Below, one piece after another: positions 42,659 to 53,000 of a stretch of DNA of 64,000 nt. The stretch is from Novispirillum itersonii subsp. itersonii ATCC 12639. GTDB lineage: Bacteria; Pseudomonadota; Alphaproteobacteria; Rhodospirillales; Rhodospirillaceae. Each line of letters starts with the position of its first letter. The stretch's first letter is position 1. Position numbers and translations under genes: made by a program. The stretch lies in assembly GCF_000381985.1 (NCBI RefSeq), contig NZ_KB907347.1:1-64000 (forward strand). The letters run 5' to 3'. The notes below the pieces were generated by a model that did not search any database, was not told the DNA's origin, and saw only the letters and a program-made list of their open reading frames with translations.

Positions 42659-43976
42659 GGCGGGCGGCCTCCTCTCCGGCGCGCCGTCCGGTGACGGCGG
42701 AGACGGTCAGCGCCGCCCCGGCGATATAGCCGCTGCCGAGGATCTGCGGCGCGACAATCATACCGGCGGCATACAGGCCGGGCCAGTGGCCGCCATCAGC
42801 CCGCTGGACCCGCATGGCCGTATCGACGGTCAGACCCAGTCCGGTAAAGGTCAGTCCGGGATGGACCGGCACCAGCAGAAACGGGGGCTCCATCCCGGTC
42901 AGGGCTGTGGCCATCGCCTGCGCCGCGATGCCGGACAGGGCCGCCGCGTCTTCCACTGTGGCGCAGGGCAGGGGCGGATAGATCCGCATCGGCAGATCTG
43001 CGGCCCGCCGGGCCTCGACCACCATCACCGCCCGCCCGCCTGCCCCGGCGGCGACCCGCCGCCCCCAGGCCGAGTAGCGGGGCGGCCCGGTTTCCCCCGG
43101 TGGGGTCAGCACGGTTCCGGCTGCGTCAATCACCCGCCCGGCGGCAAAGCCGTCAACCCGGGTGACGATGCCGCCGTCATGCCGGGGGGAGCGGGCATCG
43201 ACCGCCACCAGATGCCCCCGGCCCGGGGTGCCGGAAGGCTGCGCCCCGGCGTCCAGCAGGGCCCGCAGCACCTGCCCGTCAGCGTGGGGGGTACCCCGGT
43301 TGTGCAGGGTGGTGGCCAGCGGCCCCCATTCCTGCGCCAGCCAGTTGAGATTACCCTGATAGCCGCCGCAGGCGACCACCACCGCCCCGGCCTGTATCGT
43401 CCGGCCGTCTTCAAGGCTGACAGACAGGGTGGCTGGGTCCACCCCAGCCACCCCGCATTGCAGGTAAACGCCAATGCCGCTGCGTTCTGCGGTGGCATAC
43501 AGGCTGTTGATGGCCGCTTTGCCCCCGCCGAGGAAGAACGCGGTTTTGCGGGAATAGGGCAGATGGTCGGTCTGAAAGCGCACGCCGCAGCGGGCCAGCC
43601 AGTCGGGCAGGCGCACCGATGCGGCAGCCAGCAGATCATGCAGGGCGGGGTCTCCGTCGCCCCGGCTGGCGCGGCGGAGGTCGGCGGTGAATTCTGCGGC
43701 GGTATAGCTGTCCGGCATCAGCGGGCCGGGGCTGTCATGCGTCAGGCGCAGATTGCGGGAATGGCGGGTGTTGCCGCCCCGTAAGGCCGGACCGGCCTGT
43801 TCCAGCAGCAGCACCGTTGCCCCGGCCTGCCGGGCCGCCAGTGCCGCGCACAGGGCCGCCAGCCCGCCGCCGATCACCACGACATCGGCCCGGGGGGGCA
43901 GGGCAGGAGTGCCGGAATGGGGCATGTCGGATGCTGGGGGCACGCAGGGACTCCGGCAGGCAGAAAGCAGTCCCAT
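42648..43976 (-). CDS. tcuA: FAD-dependent tricarballylate dehydrogenase TcuA
   Basis: A 442-residue flavoprotein of the fumarate-reductase/succinate-dehydrogenase flavoprotein family. ADVVVIGGGLAALCAALAAR is the FAD motif. GGNTRHSRNLRLTHD is specific to the TcuA group, and the C-terminus GSGYIAGAALTVSAVTGRRA completes the FAD site. It oxidises tricarballylate to cis-aconitate. The start is uncertain: 43976 is used here, and an ATG at 43925 (MPHSGTPALP) is also plausible; neither has a good Shine-Dalgarno sequence. Confidence 0.9.
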   Translation of the reverse strand: MGLLSACRSPCVPPASDMPHSGTPALPPRADVVVIGGGLAALCAALAARQAGATVLLLEQAGPALRGGNTRHSRNLRLTHDSPGPLMPDSYTAAEFTADLRRASRGDGDPALHDLLAAASVRLPDWLARCGVRFQTDHLPYSRKTAFFLGGGKAAINSLYATAERSGIGVYLQCGVAGVDPATLSVSLEDGRTIQAGAVVVACGGYQGNLNWLAQEWGPLATTLHNRGTPHADGQVLRALLDAGAQPSGTPGRGHLVAVDARSPRHDGGIVTRVDGFAAGRVIDAAGTVLTPPGETGPPRYSAWGRRVAAGAGGRAVMVVEARRAADLPMRIYPPLPCATVEDAAALSGIAAQAMATALTGMEPPFLLVPVHPGLTFTGLGLTVDTAMRVQRADGGHWPGLYAAGMIVAPQILGSGYIAGAALTVSAVTGRRAGEEAARHAR

Positions 43977-44093
43977 CCGGGATAAGCCGGAACGGCTCCA
44001 AAGATCAAGCCGCCCGGCCTTTCTTTTCCGGCCCTGACCCCTTAGACTGTTGGGATACTTTCTTTTTTCTGTGACCCGGAGGCTCCCCCCCTG

Positions 44094-44840
44094 ATGCCGA
44101 CTCATGCCCCGACCTTTCCCTGTACGGCGATCCTGACCGGCCATTCCCGTGGTTTAGGGGCGGCAATTGCCGCAACCCTGCTGGAACGGGGAATTCCGGT
44201 GCTGGCCCTGTCCCGCTCTGGCAACCCAGAGTTGATGAATCATCCCCTTTTGACTGAAGTCGCGGTTGATCTGGGGGATGCGGTCGCGCTGGGTCACTGG
44301 CTGGAAACCCCTGATCTGGAAGCGTTTGTTGGTGAAACAGTGCCACTGTTGATCAACAATGCCGGGACTGTGGCCCCGATCGGCCCGCTGGGCACGCAGG
44401 ATCCGTTGCAACTGGTGCAGGCCGTGACCCTGAATGTCACCGCGCCTCTGTTGCTGGCCAATGCCTTGATCGCCGCCCTTCCGCCAGAGCATCCGGTGCG
44501 GATTCTGCATGTTTCCAGCGGGGCAGCCCGCAATCCTTACCCCGGCTGGGCGGTCTACTGCGCCACCAAGGCGGCACTGGATCACCATGCCCGCACCGTA
44601 CAGGCTGATGCGCAGGCCGGGTTGCGGATTGCCAGTATTGCCCCGGGGGTGGTGGATACCGACATGCAGGCCGCCATCCGGGGGACTGACCGCAGCCTGT
44701 TCCCCATGCTCGACCGGTTCACCGCCCTTAAGGAGAGTGGGGCCCTGACAGCCCCGCAGGCGGCGGCGGCCCGGCTGGTGGATTATCTGCTGGGCGATGG
44801 CTTCGGGGCTGACCCGACCCCCGACATCCGCAGCCTGTAA
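44094..44840 (+). CDS. SDR-family oxidoreductase (sepiapterin/benzil-reductase-like)
   Basis: A 248-residue short-chain dehydrogenase with cofactor loop TGHSRGLGAAIAATLLERG, INNAGTVAPIG, HVSSGAARNPYPGWAVYCAT-K (catalytic Ser, Tyr, Lys) and APGVVDTDMQ. The short N-terminus and P-G-W-A-V-Y-C-A-T-K block resemble YueD/sepiapterin-reductase-type SDRs. GGAGG precedes the ATG. It is separated from parA by 238 bp containing palindromic site 5. Confidence 0.9.
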   Translation: MPTHAPTFPCTAILTGHSRGLGAAIAATLLERGIPVLALSRSGNPELMNHPLLTEVAVDLGDAVALGHWLETPDLEAFVGETVPLLINNAGTVAPIGPLGTQDPLQLVQAVTLNVTAPLLLANALIAALPPEHPVRILHVSSGAARNPYPGWAVYCATKAALDHHARTVQADAQAGLRIASIAPGVVDTDMQAAIRGTDRSLFPMLDRFTALKESGALTAPQAAAARLVDYLLGDGFGADPTPDIRSL

Positions 44841-44857
44841 CCGCCGGGGCCGGGGTG

Positions 44858-44875
44858 GTTTGCGATGTCGCAAAC
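44858..44875. repeat. Palindromic element GTTTGCGATRTCGCAAAC, site 5
   Basis: GTTTGCGATGTCGCAAAC, flanked by GGCCGG / CCGGCC arms. It lies 18 bp after the SDR stop and 204 bp before the parA ATG. It could be a ParB-binding centromere site, a hairpin at the SDR 3' end, or both. Confidence 0.9.
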
Positions 44876-45078
44876 TCCGGCCCGGTCTTGACGGTTTTGC
44901 GTCGCAGTTGTCGCCCCGTCAGGGAGTTGATACAGTAAGCCGCACCGGAGAGTCGGCTTTTCTCTCCCGCCCCGGTTTCTGTCCGTTTTTATCCGCCGTC
45001 CCGCCGATGGCCGCACCCTGCCTGTGCAGGGGTGCGCCCCGTGGGATCTGGCCTTTGTGCTGAGGTAAGGATCGCCCG

Positions 45079-45888
45079 ATGGCATTCCCGCAGACTGTTC
45101 CGCCGAAAATTATCGCCATCGCCAACCAGAAAGGCGGCGTCGCCAAGACCACCGTGGCCGTCAATCTGGCCGCCCGGCTGGCCGCGATGGGGCGGCGTAC
45201 CCTTCTGGTTGATACCGATGCCCAGTCCAACGCCACCATGACGGTGGACCAGCGCCCGCAGGATCTGGCGGCGCGGGGGCAGACCCTTTATCACGTGCTG
45301 ACCGGCGCCACCCCGGTGGAAGAGGCGATCATCAATCCGATGCCGGATCTGGAGATCCCGCTGGATCTGCTGGCGTCGTCGCTGGATATCGAAGACCTGT
45401 CGTTGACGCTGGTGGTCCGCCCGGACTGGAGCCGCCTGCTGGAACGCCACCTGCGCAAGGTGGCGGACCGCTATGATCATATCGTGATCGACTGTCCGCC
45501 CAATCTGGGGGTGATGACCGCCAACGCCCTGACGGCGGCGGACACGGTGCTGATTCCGACCGAGGCTGAACCCTATGCCGTTTACGGCATCAATCTGCTG
45601 TTCCGCCGGATTGCCGGATTTCAGGAAGAGATCAACGCCCGCCTGTCCATCCACGGGATTGTGCCGACCAAGTACAATGCCCAGCACAGTCAGGACCGCC
45701 AGAGCCTGCAGGATATTTATGACCTGTATGGCGAGCATACGCAGATTTTTGAACCCATTGCCAAGGCAACGGTGTATACGCAGGCCGCTTATGCCCGCCG
45801 TCCGCTGATTGTGCTGGACCCCAAAGCGCCGGGGATGTCGGTGATCAATGCCATTGCCGACAGCCTGACTGCGGCGGTTGCGGCCTGA
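45079..45888 (+). CDS. parA: Partition ATPase ParA
   Basis: A 269-residue deviant-Walker ATPase with KIIAIANQKGGVAKTTVAVN (deviant Walker A with the signature lysine), LLVDTDAQSN and VIDCPPNLGVMTANAL. There is no N-terminal HTH, so it is the short Soj/chromosomal-like class. It forms ATP-dependent gradients on DNA that pull ParB-bound centromeres. GAGGTAAGG lies just upstream of the ATG. parB follows after 67 bp. No neighbours of the usual chromosomal locus (gidA/gidB type) are visible, so this may be a second partition system. Confidence 0.94.
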   Translation: MAFPQTVPPKIIAIANQKGGVAKTTVAVNLAARLAAMGRRTLLVDTDAQSNATMTVDQRPQDLAARGQTLYHVLTGATPVEEAIINPMPDLEIPLDLLASSLDIEDLSLTLVVRPDWSRLLERHLRKVADRYDHIVIDCPPNLGVMTANALTAADTVLIPTEAEPYAVYGINLLFRRIAGFQEEINARLSIHGIVPTKYNAQHSQDRQSLQDIYDLYGEHTQIFEPIAKATVYTQAAYARRPLIVLDPKAPGMSVINAIADSLTAAVAA

Positions 45889-45955
45889 ACAGGCTGTTGA
45901 CGGTAAAGCAGACTTTTAAGTTAAGACGTTACGGAAGATCGGAGTTTGACGGACC

Positions 45956-46888
45956 ATGGCTTTGAAAGGGTGGAAAGGCGCGGGGGGTGCCAGTTCGGTG
46001 GTGCGCGGTGAGCGGGAGCAGGGGACCAGTCTGCTGCCGTCGGCCCGCCCCGAAATGCGTATCCATGATATCGCCCTGACCCAGCTGGTGCCCAACCCGG
46101 ACCAGCCGCGCCAGGTGTTCGACGATGCGGAGATTGAATCGCTCGCCCGTTCGATCCGCGAACGCGGTCTTTTGCAACCGATCGTGGTCAAGCCGATGCC
46201 CGATGGCACGCATTTCATGATCGTGGCGGGGGAGCGGCGGTTCCGGGCGACCCAGTCGCTGGGGTTACCGACCATCCGCGCCGTGTGGTCTTCCAGCAAT
46301 GATACGGCGCTGGATGCCCTGCTGGAAAACTGTCAGCGTACCAACCTGCTGCCGCTGGAACTGGCGGATTCTCTGGCGGCCCTGATGGGCCACAGCAAGA
46401 TGACCAACCGCGAGGCCGGGGCGCTGCTGGGCTACCGCGAGGAGCAGGTCAGCCGTCTGCTGAAGCTGCGTGACCTGCCCGACAGCATCCGCGCCGATTA
46501 CTTTACCGCCCCCGGTGAGATCAGCCTGAACGCACTGTACGAAGTGACAATGTGCAAGGAGGCTGACCGGCAGCAGCAGTTGTGGCTGCGGGCGAAGGAA
46601 GGGGCATCGATTGCCGAACTGCGGGCCCTGCGCCAGCAACCGGAGATTGTTACTACCGATAATGGGGAGGGCGCTGAAGAGGCAGGCAGCGCGCCGCTGT
46701 CCCCGGCTGAGGACACGGTAAAGACCCTGCGCAAGAAGAAGCCGACCGATCAGGTGGTACAGGCCAGTATCCGCATGATTTCCAAGCAGATTATGCGGAT
46801 GGGCCGGATGGGGCCGCTGAACGAACAGCAGAAGCAGCACATCCGCATCCTACGGCAGGCCCTTGGGGTGCTGATCGACGAGGCGTGA
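45956..46888 (+). CDS. parB: Centromere-binding protein ParB
   Basis: A 310-residue ParB/Spo0J protein. The N-terminal domain has VPNPDQPRQVF and the box AGERRFRATQSLGL, which form the CTP-binding clamp. The central HTH segment MGHSKMTNREAGALLGYREEQVS-RLL reads parS, and the C-terminal ~50 residues dimerise. The N-terminus (MALKGWKGAGG) lacks the usual RGLGKGLxAL motif of chromosomal alphaproteobacterial ParB. No canonical TGTTTCACGTGAAACA parS was seen. A bidirectional terminator follows. Confidence 0.92.
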   Translation: MALKGWKGAGGASSVVRGEREQGTSLLPSARPEMRIHDIALTQLVPNPDQPRQVFDDAEIESLARSIRERGLLQPIVVKPMPDGTHFMIVAGERRFRATQSLGLPTIRAVWSSSNDTALDALLENCQRTNLLPLELADSLAALMGHSKMTNREAGALLGYREEQVSRLLKLRDLPDSIRADYFTAPGEISLNALYEVTMCKEADRQQQLWLRAKEGASIAELRALRQQPEIVTTDNGEGAEEAGSAPLSPAEDTVKTLRKKKPTDQVVQASIRMISKQIMRMGRMGPLNEQQKQHIRILRQALGVLIDEA

Positions 46889-46919
46889 TCCTCCGCAGCA
46901 CCTTTCTCCTGAAGACCAT

Positions 46920-46960
46920 AAAAAATCGGGCGCTGGCGGGAAGCCAGCCCCGATTTTTTT
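46920..46960. terminator. Bidirectional terminator between parB and the adhesin gene
   Basis: A-run, GC-rich stem (ATCGGG-C-GCTGGC / GCCAGC-C-CCGAT), and T-run on both strands. It serves the convergent parAB and adhesin transcripts. Confidence 0.9.
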
Positions 46961-47028
46961 GTGACCTGACGCTTTTTTAAACAACCGGGGTGCTTGCCCC
47001 CTGTCCGGACCGGTCAGGGGGCAAACCG

Positions 47029-50000
47029 TTATGCTGCCACGGTCTGATGGACGCTGATGTTGTTCTGAATATACAGATGCACTTCGTCCCCGGCAGTGTT
47101 GGTGCTGGTGTAGCCGGTATAGCCAGCAATTTCCGGCACATTGCTGTCGGCAGCCCAGCCGGTGCCGGTGGCACTGACCAGACTCAGGTGGTCGCCGGTT
47201 TCCCCCTTGATGATCAGGGCGTTTCCAACGCCAGCGAGGTCGGATGTTGTCTTGTCGCCAAGGATCGACCGCACGGCATCGGCGCTGATGAAGGCGCTGT
47301 CGCTGTTGTTGTCATTCAGGAGTGAGATAACATCAAAATTCTGAATCCACGGGGCATACAGATCCAGATTGTAGCTGGTGGCGTGGCCATCAATCAGCAG
47401 CTCGTTGGTGCCGCTGCCGCCATCAAGGAACGAGAACGCCGGCCGCCCGGTGGCGGCGTCATGATCCAGAACCTGGAAGACATCGTCACCGTCATTACCG
47501 AAAATGACGTCCGCACCATGCACCAGGAAGTTGTCTGCACCCGCTTCGGCGTAAACGTAATTGGCGTTCCCGTCATCTGACAGAAGGCTGCCGGTGGTGA
47601 TCCCGGAGGTGATGATCTCCACCTTCAGATCGTTACCGTCAATATAGGGGCGGAACATCTGGGTGGCGTCCACGCCGGAGTAATGGATGTCGTTCCACAG
47701 GGGGCTGAGGGTTCCGGTGGCGTCGATCAGAGTCAGGGCACCGCTGTTGGGAAGGCCGGCGTTCAGCGACAGAGACAGATTTGCCCCGGCAAAGGTGGCG
47801 TCGCCATCGACAGTCAGCATATTGCTGGCGGTACCGCTGTTATCTTCCACCGTAAACTGCAGGGTGCTGTTATGGCCGAAGACATAGTCGCCGCGCAGGG
47901 TCACCATATCCCCGGCGGAGCTGCCGAGCCGGATCAGGGCATCGGTGATGACCAGAGGCGCACCGTTATGCGCCGTATTGTAGCCGGTGACATCCAGTGT
48001 GCTGCCATTGCCGAGGAACACGTCGGCAGGGGCGCTGCCTGCGGAAAAGGCGAGGGCCCCGGCCCCGGTGACGGACAGTGTCGCGGAGTCAGCCAGAACC
48101 AGATGCCCAGCGATGACCGCCGCAGCCTCTGCGCCGATGTTTAGGACAGAACTGCCGGTAACCTGCAGGGTGCCGTCCAGCAGGTCATTTCCGCTGTCAG
48201 CGCCAACCGCCAGCAGCGAGGATCCCAGCAGGCTGAGGGTGCTGTCCTGCAGATACAGGTCAGCCCCGGTGCTGCCGCTGATTTCCAGCAGGTGTAGCGA
48301 GCTTTGCGCCGTTGCATTCTGGAACGTCAGGGAGGTGGTGACCGTAAGGTGACCGACCCCACTGAGGGCTGAGGTGGTGCCGCTGACAAGGCCCTTCATC
48401 AGCGTAAAGCCGTTAAGGCCGTTCCCGTTGACGGTCAGTTCCCCGCCGTTCAGTTCCAGCATTTCCCCGGAGAAACTTGAGCTGTTGCCGGTGCCATTGA
48501 CGGTCAGATGCCCTTCCAGTGTCAGTTTGTGGTCACCGGCGCTGCCGCTGCCGTTGACCTGCAGGCTGTCAATGGTCAGGTTTTTGCCACTGCCCAGCCC
48601 GCCATCCGCTGCACCGCTGTTGACCTCAAGCCGGTCGAGCAGCCCGATGCCGGAGACGCTCCAGTTATCGGGGTCGTCGTAACTGTAAGCGTCGCCCACG
48701 GAGATATCGAGCCAGGAATGGGTGGTCGAGATGCCGGTGGTGATATTGCTGTAGGCGGAGGTGGAAACACCGCTGGAGTTCGTCAGGGTGATAATCACTG
48801 ACCGGGTCGGGTCAGGATCAGTGGCGTGATACTGCAGCGTCTGCAGGATCGCCGTGATCTCTGCCGCCGTTTTGTTGGTCAGGGTCAGAGAGGTTCCGGG
48901 CAGGACTTCCTGCGCCTGTTGCAGATCATCAAGGGACAGAGAGCCTGCTGTCACCGAGAATGTCAGGCTAAGGGTCTGTCCTGCAGGAAGGGCTTCCAGT
49001 CCGTTGACGGTGACCGGCAGCAGGGTTGAACCGTCTGTCACCATGGTCAGGGCTGCTGGCAGGGCGATGGAATAGCTGGGATTGGTGGCTGTCAGGTTAT
49101 CAACAGTCACCCCTTCGGCAACGTAGAGGTGGGTCTCTCCGTTGTCTGCGGTGTAATGACGGAACGTCTGCGCGCTGCCGTTGACCTCGTAAGCGATGGA
49201 CCCTTTGCTGACCCACGAGGACGGATCCTTAAGATGCAGGGTGTCATCCCCGTTCCCGGTGATGAACAGGGTATTATGCTGTCCGGAGATCGGGTTGTAA
49301 TTGGAATGGACCGGGGTGCCGTCGGTGATATCCACCCCGGCATTGAACGACCGGACGGTGGCGGCATCAAGGATCGTCAGTTTTCCGGTATTGGTGTCGG
49401 AGATGTCGATCACATCCATCGCCTGTACCCGTCCGATCAGGTTGGACAGGTCGATGGTGGTGCCCCCGGCGTTGATTTTCAGGGTGTCCACCCCTTCGCC
49501 GCCATCCAGCAGGTGGAAGGAGGTATCAGAGGTGGAGATGCGGAAGATGTCGTCCCCGGCATTGCCATAGACCACATCGGCCCCGGAAATGCTGAAGTCG
49601 CCGTTGCCCTCATCATTCCACACATAATCGGCTACCTCCCCACCGATGGTGGTGGTGGTGATGCCGGTGGTGATGGCGGTCAGGGTCAGGGTTTTGGTGG
49701 TGGTGTTGTAAGCGGGGTCAATCAGCAGGCCGCTGCCGATACCCCGGAAGTCGAGACGGTTGAAGGTCCCCGACAGGGTGTCGGTCAGCCCGTTGGGGGT
49801 GGCGGAGATGAAGCTGATCGGGCTGAGCGGGGCAGAGGTGAAGGTCATCTGCAGGGTACCGGCCAGATGCAGGCCACCGTCAAAGGCCAGGCCATCTGCC
49901 CCGGTCGATCCGGCACGGGCGATCACCACGGTATCTTCGGTGAACCATGCATCCCCCTTCAGGCGGAGGGTGCCGATGCCATTGACGATGCTCGGGAAGG

Positions 50001-53000
50001 CTTCCGTATTCACATAGTCGCCGGGGCGGAGAATGCCCGACAGCACAAAGGAGCTCAGCTGGCTGCCATCCAGTGTGCCGTTGCCGGTCACGCGGCCGGG
50101 GCTGAGTTCCGAATCCCCGGGGGACAGGGCAAAGTTGTTGCCCTTCAGGGTCAGGGTGGAGTTGGAATTGACGGTGATAATCCCCTCAAGGCTTACATTG
50201 CCGGTCCCGTAATCGAGGATGGTGGAGGTGGCCCCGGCGTCAATCAGGCTGTTCGAGCTGTCGTTATACCCCTGCTTGGCATTGATAACCGCCGTACCGG
50301 CCCCGGCGGTGCGCAGAATGCCGGAATTGAGCAGTTCCCCTTCGGTCAGGGTCAGGGTGCCGCCGCCGCTGACTTCAACCCGGCCGGGGAAGTACCCGCT
50401 GTTGCCGATCGCCGCGCTGCCAACCGAATACGTCCGTCCCCCGGAGATGTTGAAGTCACCGGCCAAAACCTCCAGTGTTCCGTCGAATGAGGCGTCGGCG
50501 GTATCAACGGCAGCATTGGCCATACTGCTGTCAAGGCGGATCACCCCGCCCCCGGTCAGGGCGGTGCCGCTGAAGTCGGCATCGACCATCCCCCCCAGTT
50601 CCAGCTGCCCCTGCAGGTTGAACTGGCTGGCGATGCTGAAGTCTTCCCCGGTCATCCGCACGATGTTGCTGACGCCGCTGATGCTGCCGAGTTTCGTGTT
50701 GGCCGCGGAGGTGGGGTCGATGGTGCTGTTCAGGTGCAGGGACCCGGAGACGGTGGTGGTGCCGTAGCCCCAGAAGACCCCGCCGCCATTGATGGTCAGG
50801 GCGGATGTCGAATCAACCGAACCGTCGCCGTAGGTGATCAGTTTGCCGTTGATGGTCAGCCCGCCGCTTTCGGTGACGTTGGCGGTATCGACGGTCAGGG
50901 TTTTATCCGCCCCCAGAATGGCGGTGCGGTTGCTGAAGTAGGCGCTGGTGGCGCTGCCGGGGACCTTGTCCCAGTTTGAGGACAGGCTGGCCTCGCCGTC
51001 GGCTGCGCCGGTGTAATAGGAGAGATCCCCGTTCATCAGCGCGATATTGCCGGAGGTCGTCACGCCGTTGACCGCCAGTGAAATGGTCCCGCTGCCGCCG
51101 CTGACGCCACGGATGACGATCCCGGTCGATTCCGTCTGGGCCAGGGCGGCGTTGATCTGCTCGGTCGTGCCGTGGATCTTCAGGGACTTGTTATCAATAA
51201 ATTCGACCGTGACGCCGGAGTTGCCGACATTCAGGTCGAGGGACGTGGCATCAACACCGCCGTCGAGGGTGACGAGGACTTCGGTCCCGGAATTGATCGC
51301 CAGCCCCTTTACCGCAATGTTGGAGCCGATGACCCCGGTCTGTACAGGGATCGTCGGCGGAGTGATCAGGAAATCATCAGCCGTCAGGGTATCCTTATTC
51401 ACCCCTTTCAGCGTCAGCGTATGCGTGCCGCCGCTGCTGTCCGGCAGGGTGATGACGGTATCAGACCCCGACTGGGTCATCATCGCCTTCAGGGTCGTGA
51501 AGCTGGTGATATCCTGCCCGGTCCCTTCGCCGATAAAGCGGGTCATATAGGTGCGGAGATCAACCTTATCCTGTCCGGCGGTGAAATCCTTGATCACATC
51601 GTGGCCGGTGGACAGAACGAAAATGTCATTTCCGACCCCGCCGGTCAGCGTGTCGTCATCGCCGCCGCCGTCGAGGGTGTCATCGCCGTAGCCGCCGATC
51701 AGGATATCGTTGCCGGTGCTGCCATTGAGCAGGTCATTGCCGAAGCCGCCGTAGATCTGATCGGCGCCACCGCTGCCGTTGACAGTGTCGTTGCCGTCGC
51801 CTGCAAAGGTCAGGCGGCCGGGCTCTGTCAGATTGATGGTGTCTTCCCAGATGGAGCCGAGCACGATACCTGACGCGTCAGTGGCGCCAATGGTGTAGGT
51901 GTTGCCGGTGCTGCCATCGTAGATACCGCTGATCTGGCCGACCCCGGAGAGATTATTGATCTGGGTATAGCGCCCATCGGCATAGCTGATCCGCAGATAG
52001 GTGTCGCCGTCTTCCCAGGTGGTGATGTCAGTGACAGCCGGGCCGCCACTGCTGTAGTTAAGGTACAGAGACCCGCCGCCGCTGACATAGATGGTGTCGT
52101 TGCCATAGGCGGACCCATCGAAGAGGACGGTATCATTGCCGCCGTCGGCATGGATGATGTCGTTCCCCGCCCCGCCGTTGAAGGTGTCGTTCCCGGCACC
52201 GCCGGTCAGGGTGTCGTTGCCGTTACCGCCGTTGATGATGTCATTGCCGTCCCCACCGTCGAGGATGTCATCGCCGTCCCCGCCGTCGATGGTGTCGTCA
52301 CCGCCTCCGCCGTTGATGGTGTCGTTACCATCGTCGCCGTACAGCCGGTCTTTGTAGGCGGTGCCGGTAATGGTGTCGTTGCCCGCCCGCCCGTAATATG
52401 CTGCCCCGCCGATACCGGCGGCGACAAACACGTCATCGCCGTCCGTTCCAGCCAGCGTCGGGGTCATCTGACCGATGCTAACGTTAGACAGCGACGTCGA
52501 CAGGTTGGTGGTGTAGTTATCGAGTGCCGGACCGAGCGCACCGGGGTTGCTGCCGAGCCCCCCGATAGTGGAGACCAGATCGCTCTGGGCAACGCTGCCC
52601 GCTTTGGCGGCATCGACCACGGAGTTGGCCGGATTCATCGCATAGGCGTTGATCGACTCCAGCGCTGATGCCAGATCGGAGCTGAAGCTGGGATTGAGCG
52701 GGACGCCCGCCGAACTGGCGGCGGAATTCAGCAGGCTGGTGAGAGTGCCGCTGGTGATCAGCGCATCGGTGAGGACGTCGCTGCCGCCGCCGCTGGTCAG
52801 GGTGCCGACAGCTTCCAGCATTGCCGCCTGTGCGGCGGCTGATGTCGCGCCGGAAGCGATCAGGGCGGCAACCCCGACCGAGATCAGGTTGGCAACGGCG
52901 ATACCGGCCCGCAGCATGGTATCGGCCTGCGCGTCTGTCGGGTTAGTATAAAGCTTGCTGAGGGGGTCGGTTGTCAGGAGATTGGCCGTACTGTTGAGCC

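Noticed and set aside
44841-46955. Search for a canonical parS (TGTTTCACGTGAAACA) near parAB.
   Set aside because: None seen by eye; only the GTTTGCGATRTCGCAAAC palindrome is present.
49129-50490. Long plus-strand open frame (453 codons) opposite the giant adhesin.
   Set aside because: It mirrors the Gly/Thr-rich coding strand of the adhesin, has no Shine-Dalgarno support and no recognisable domain.
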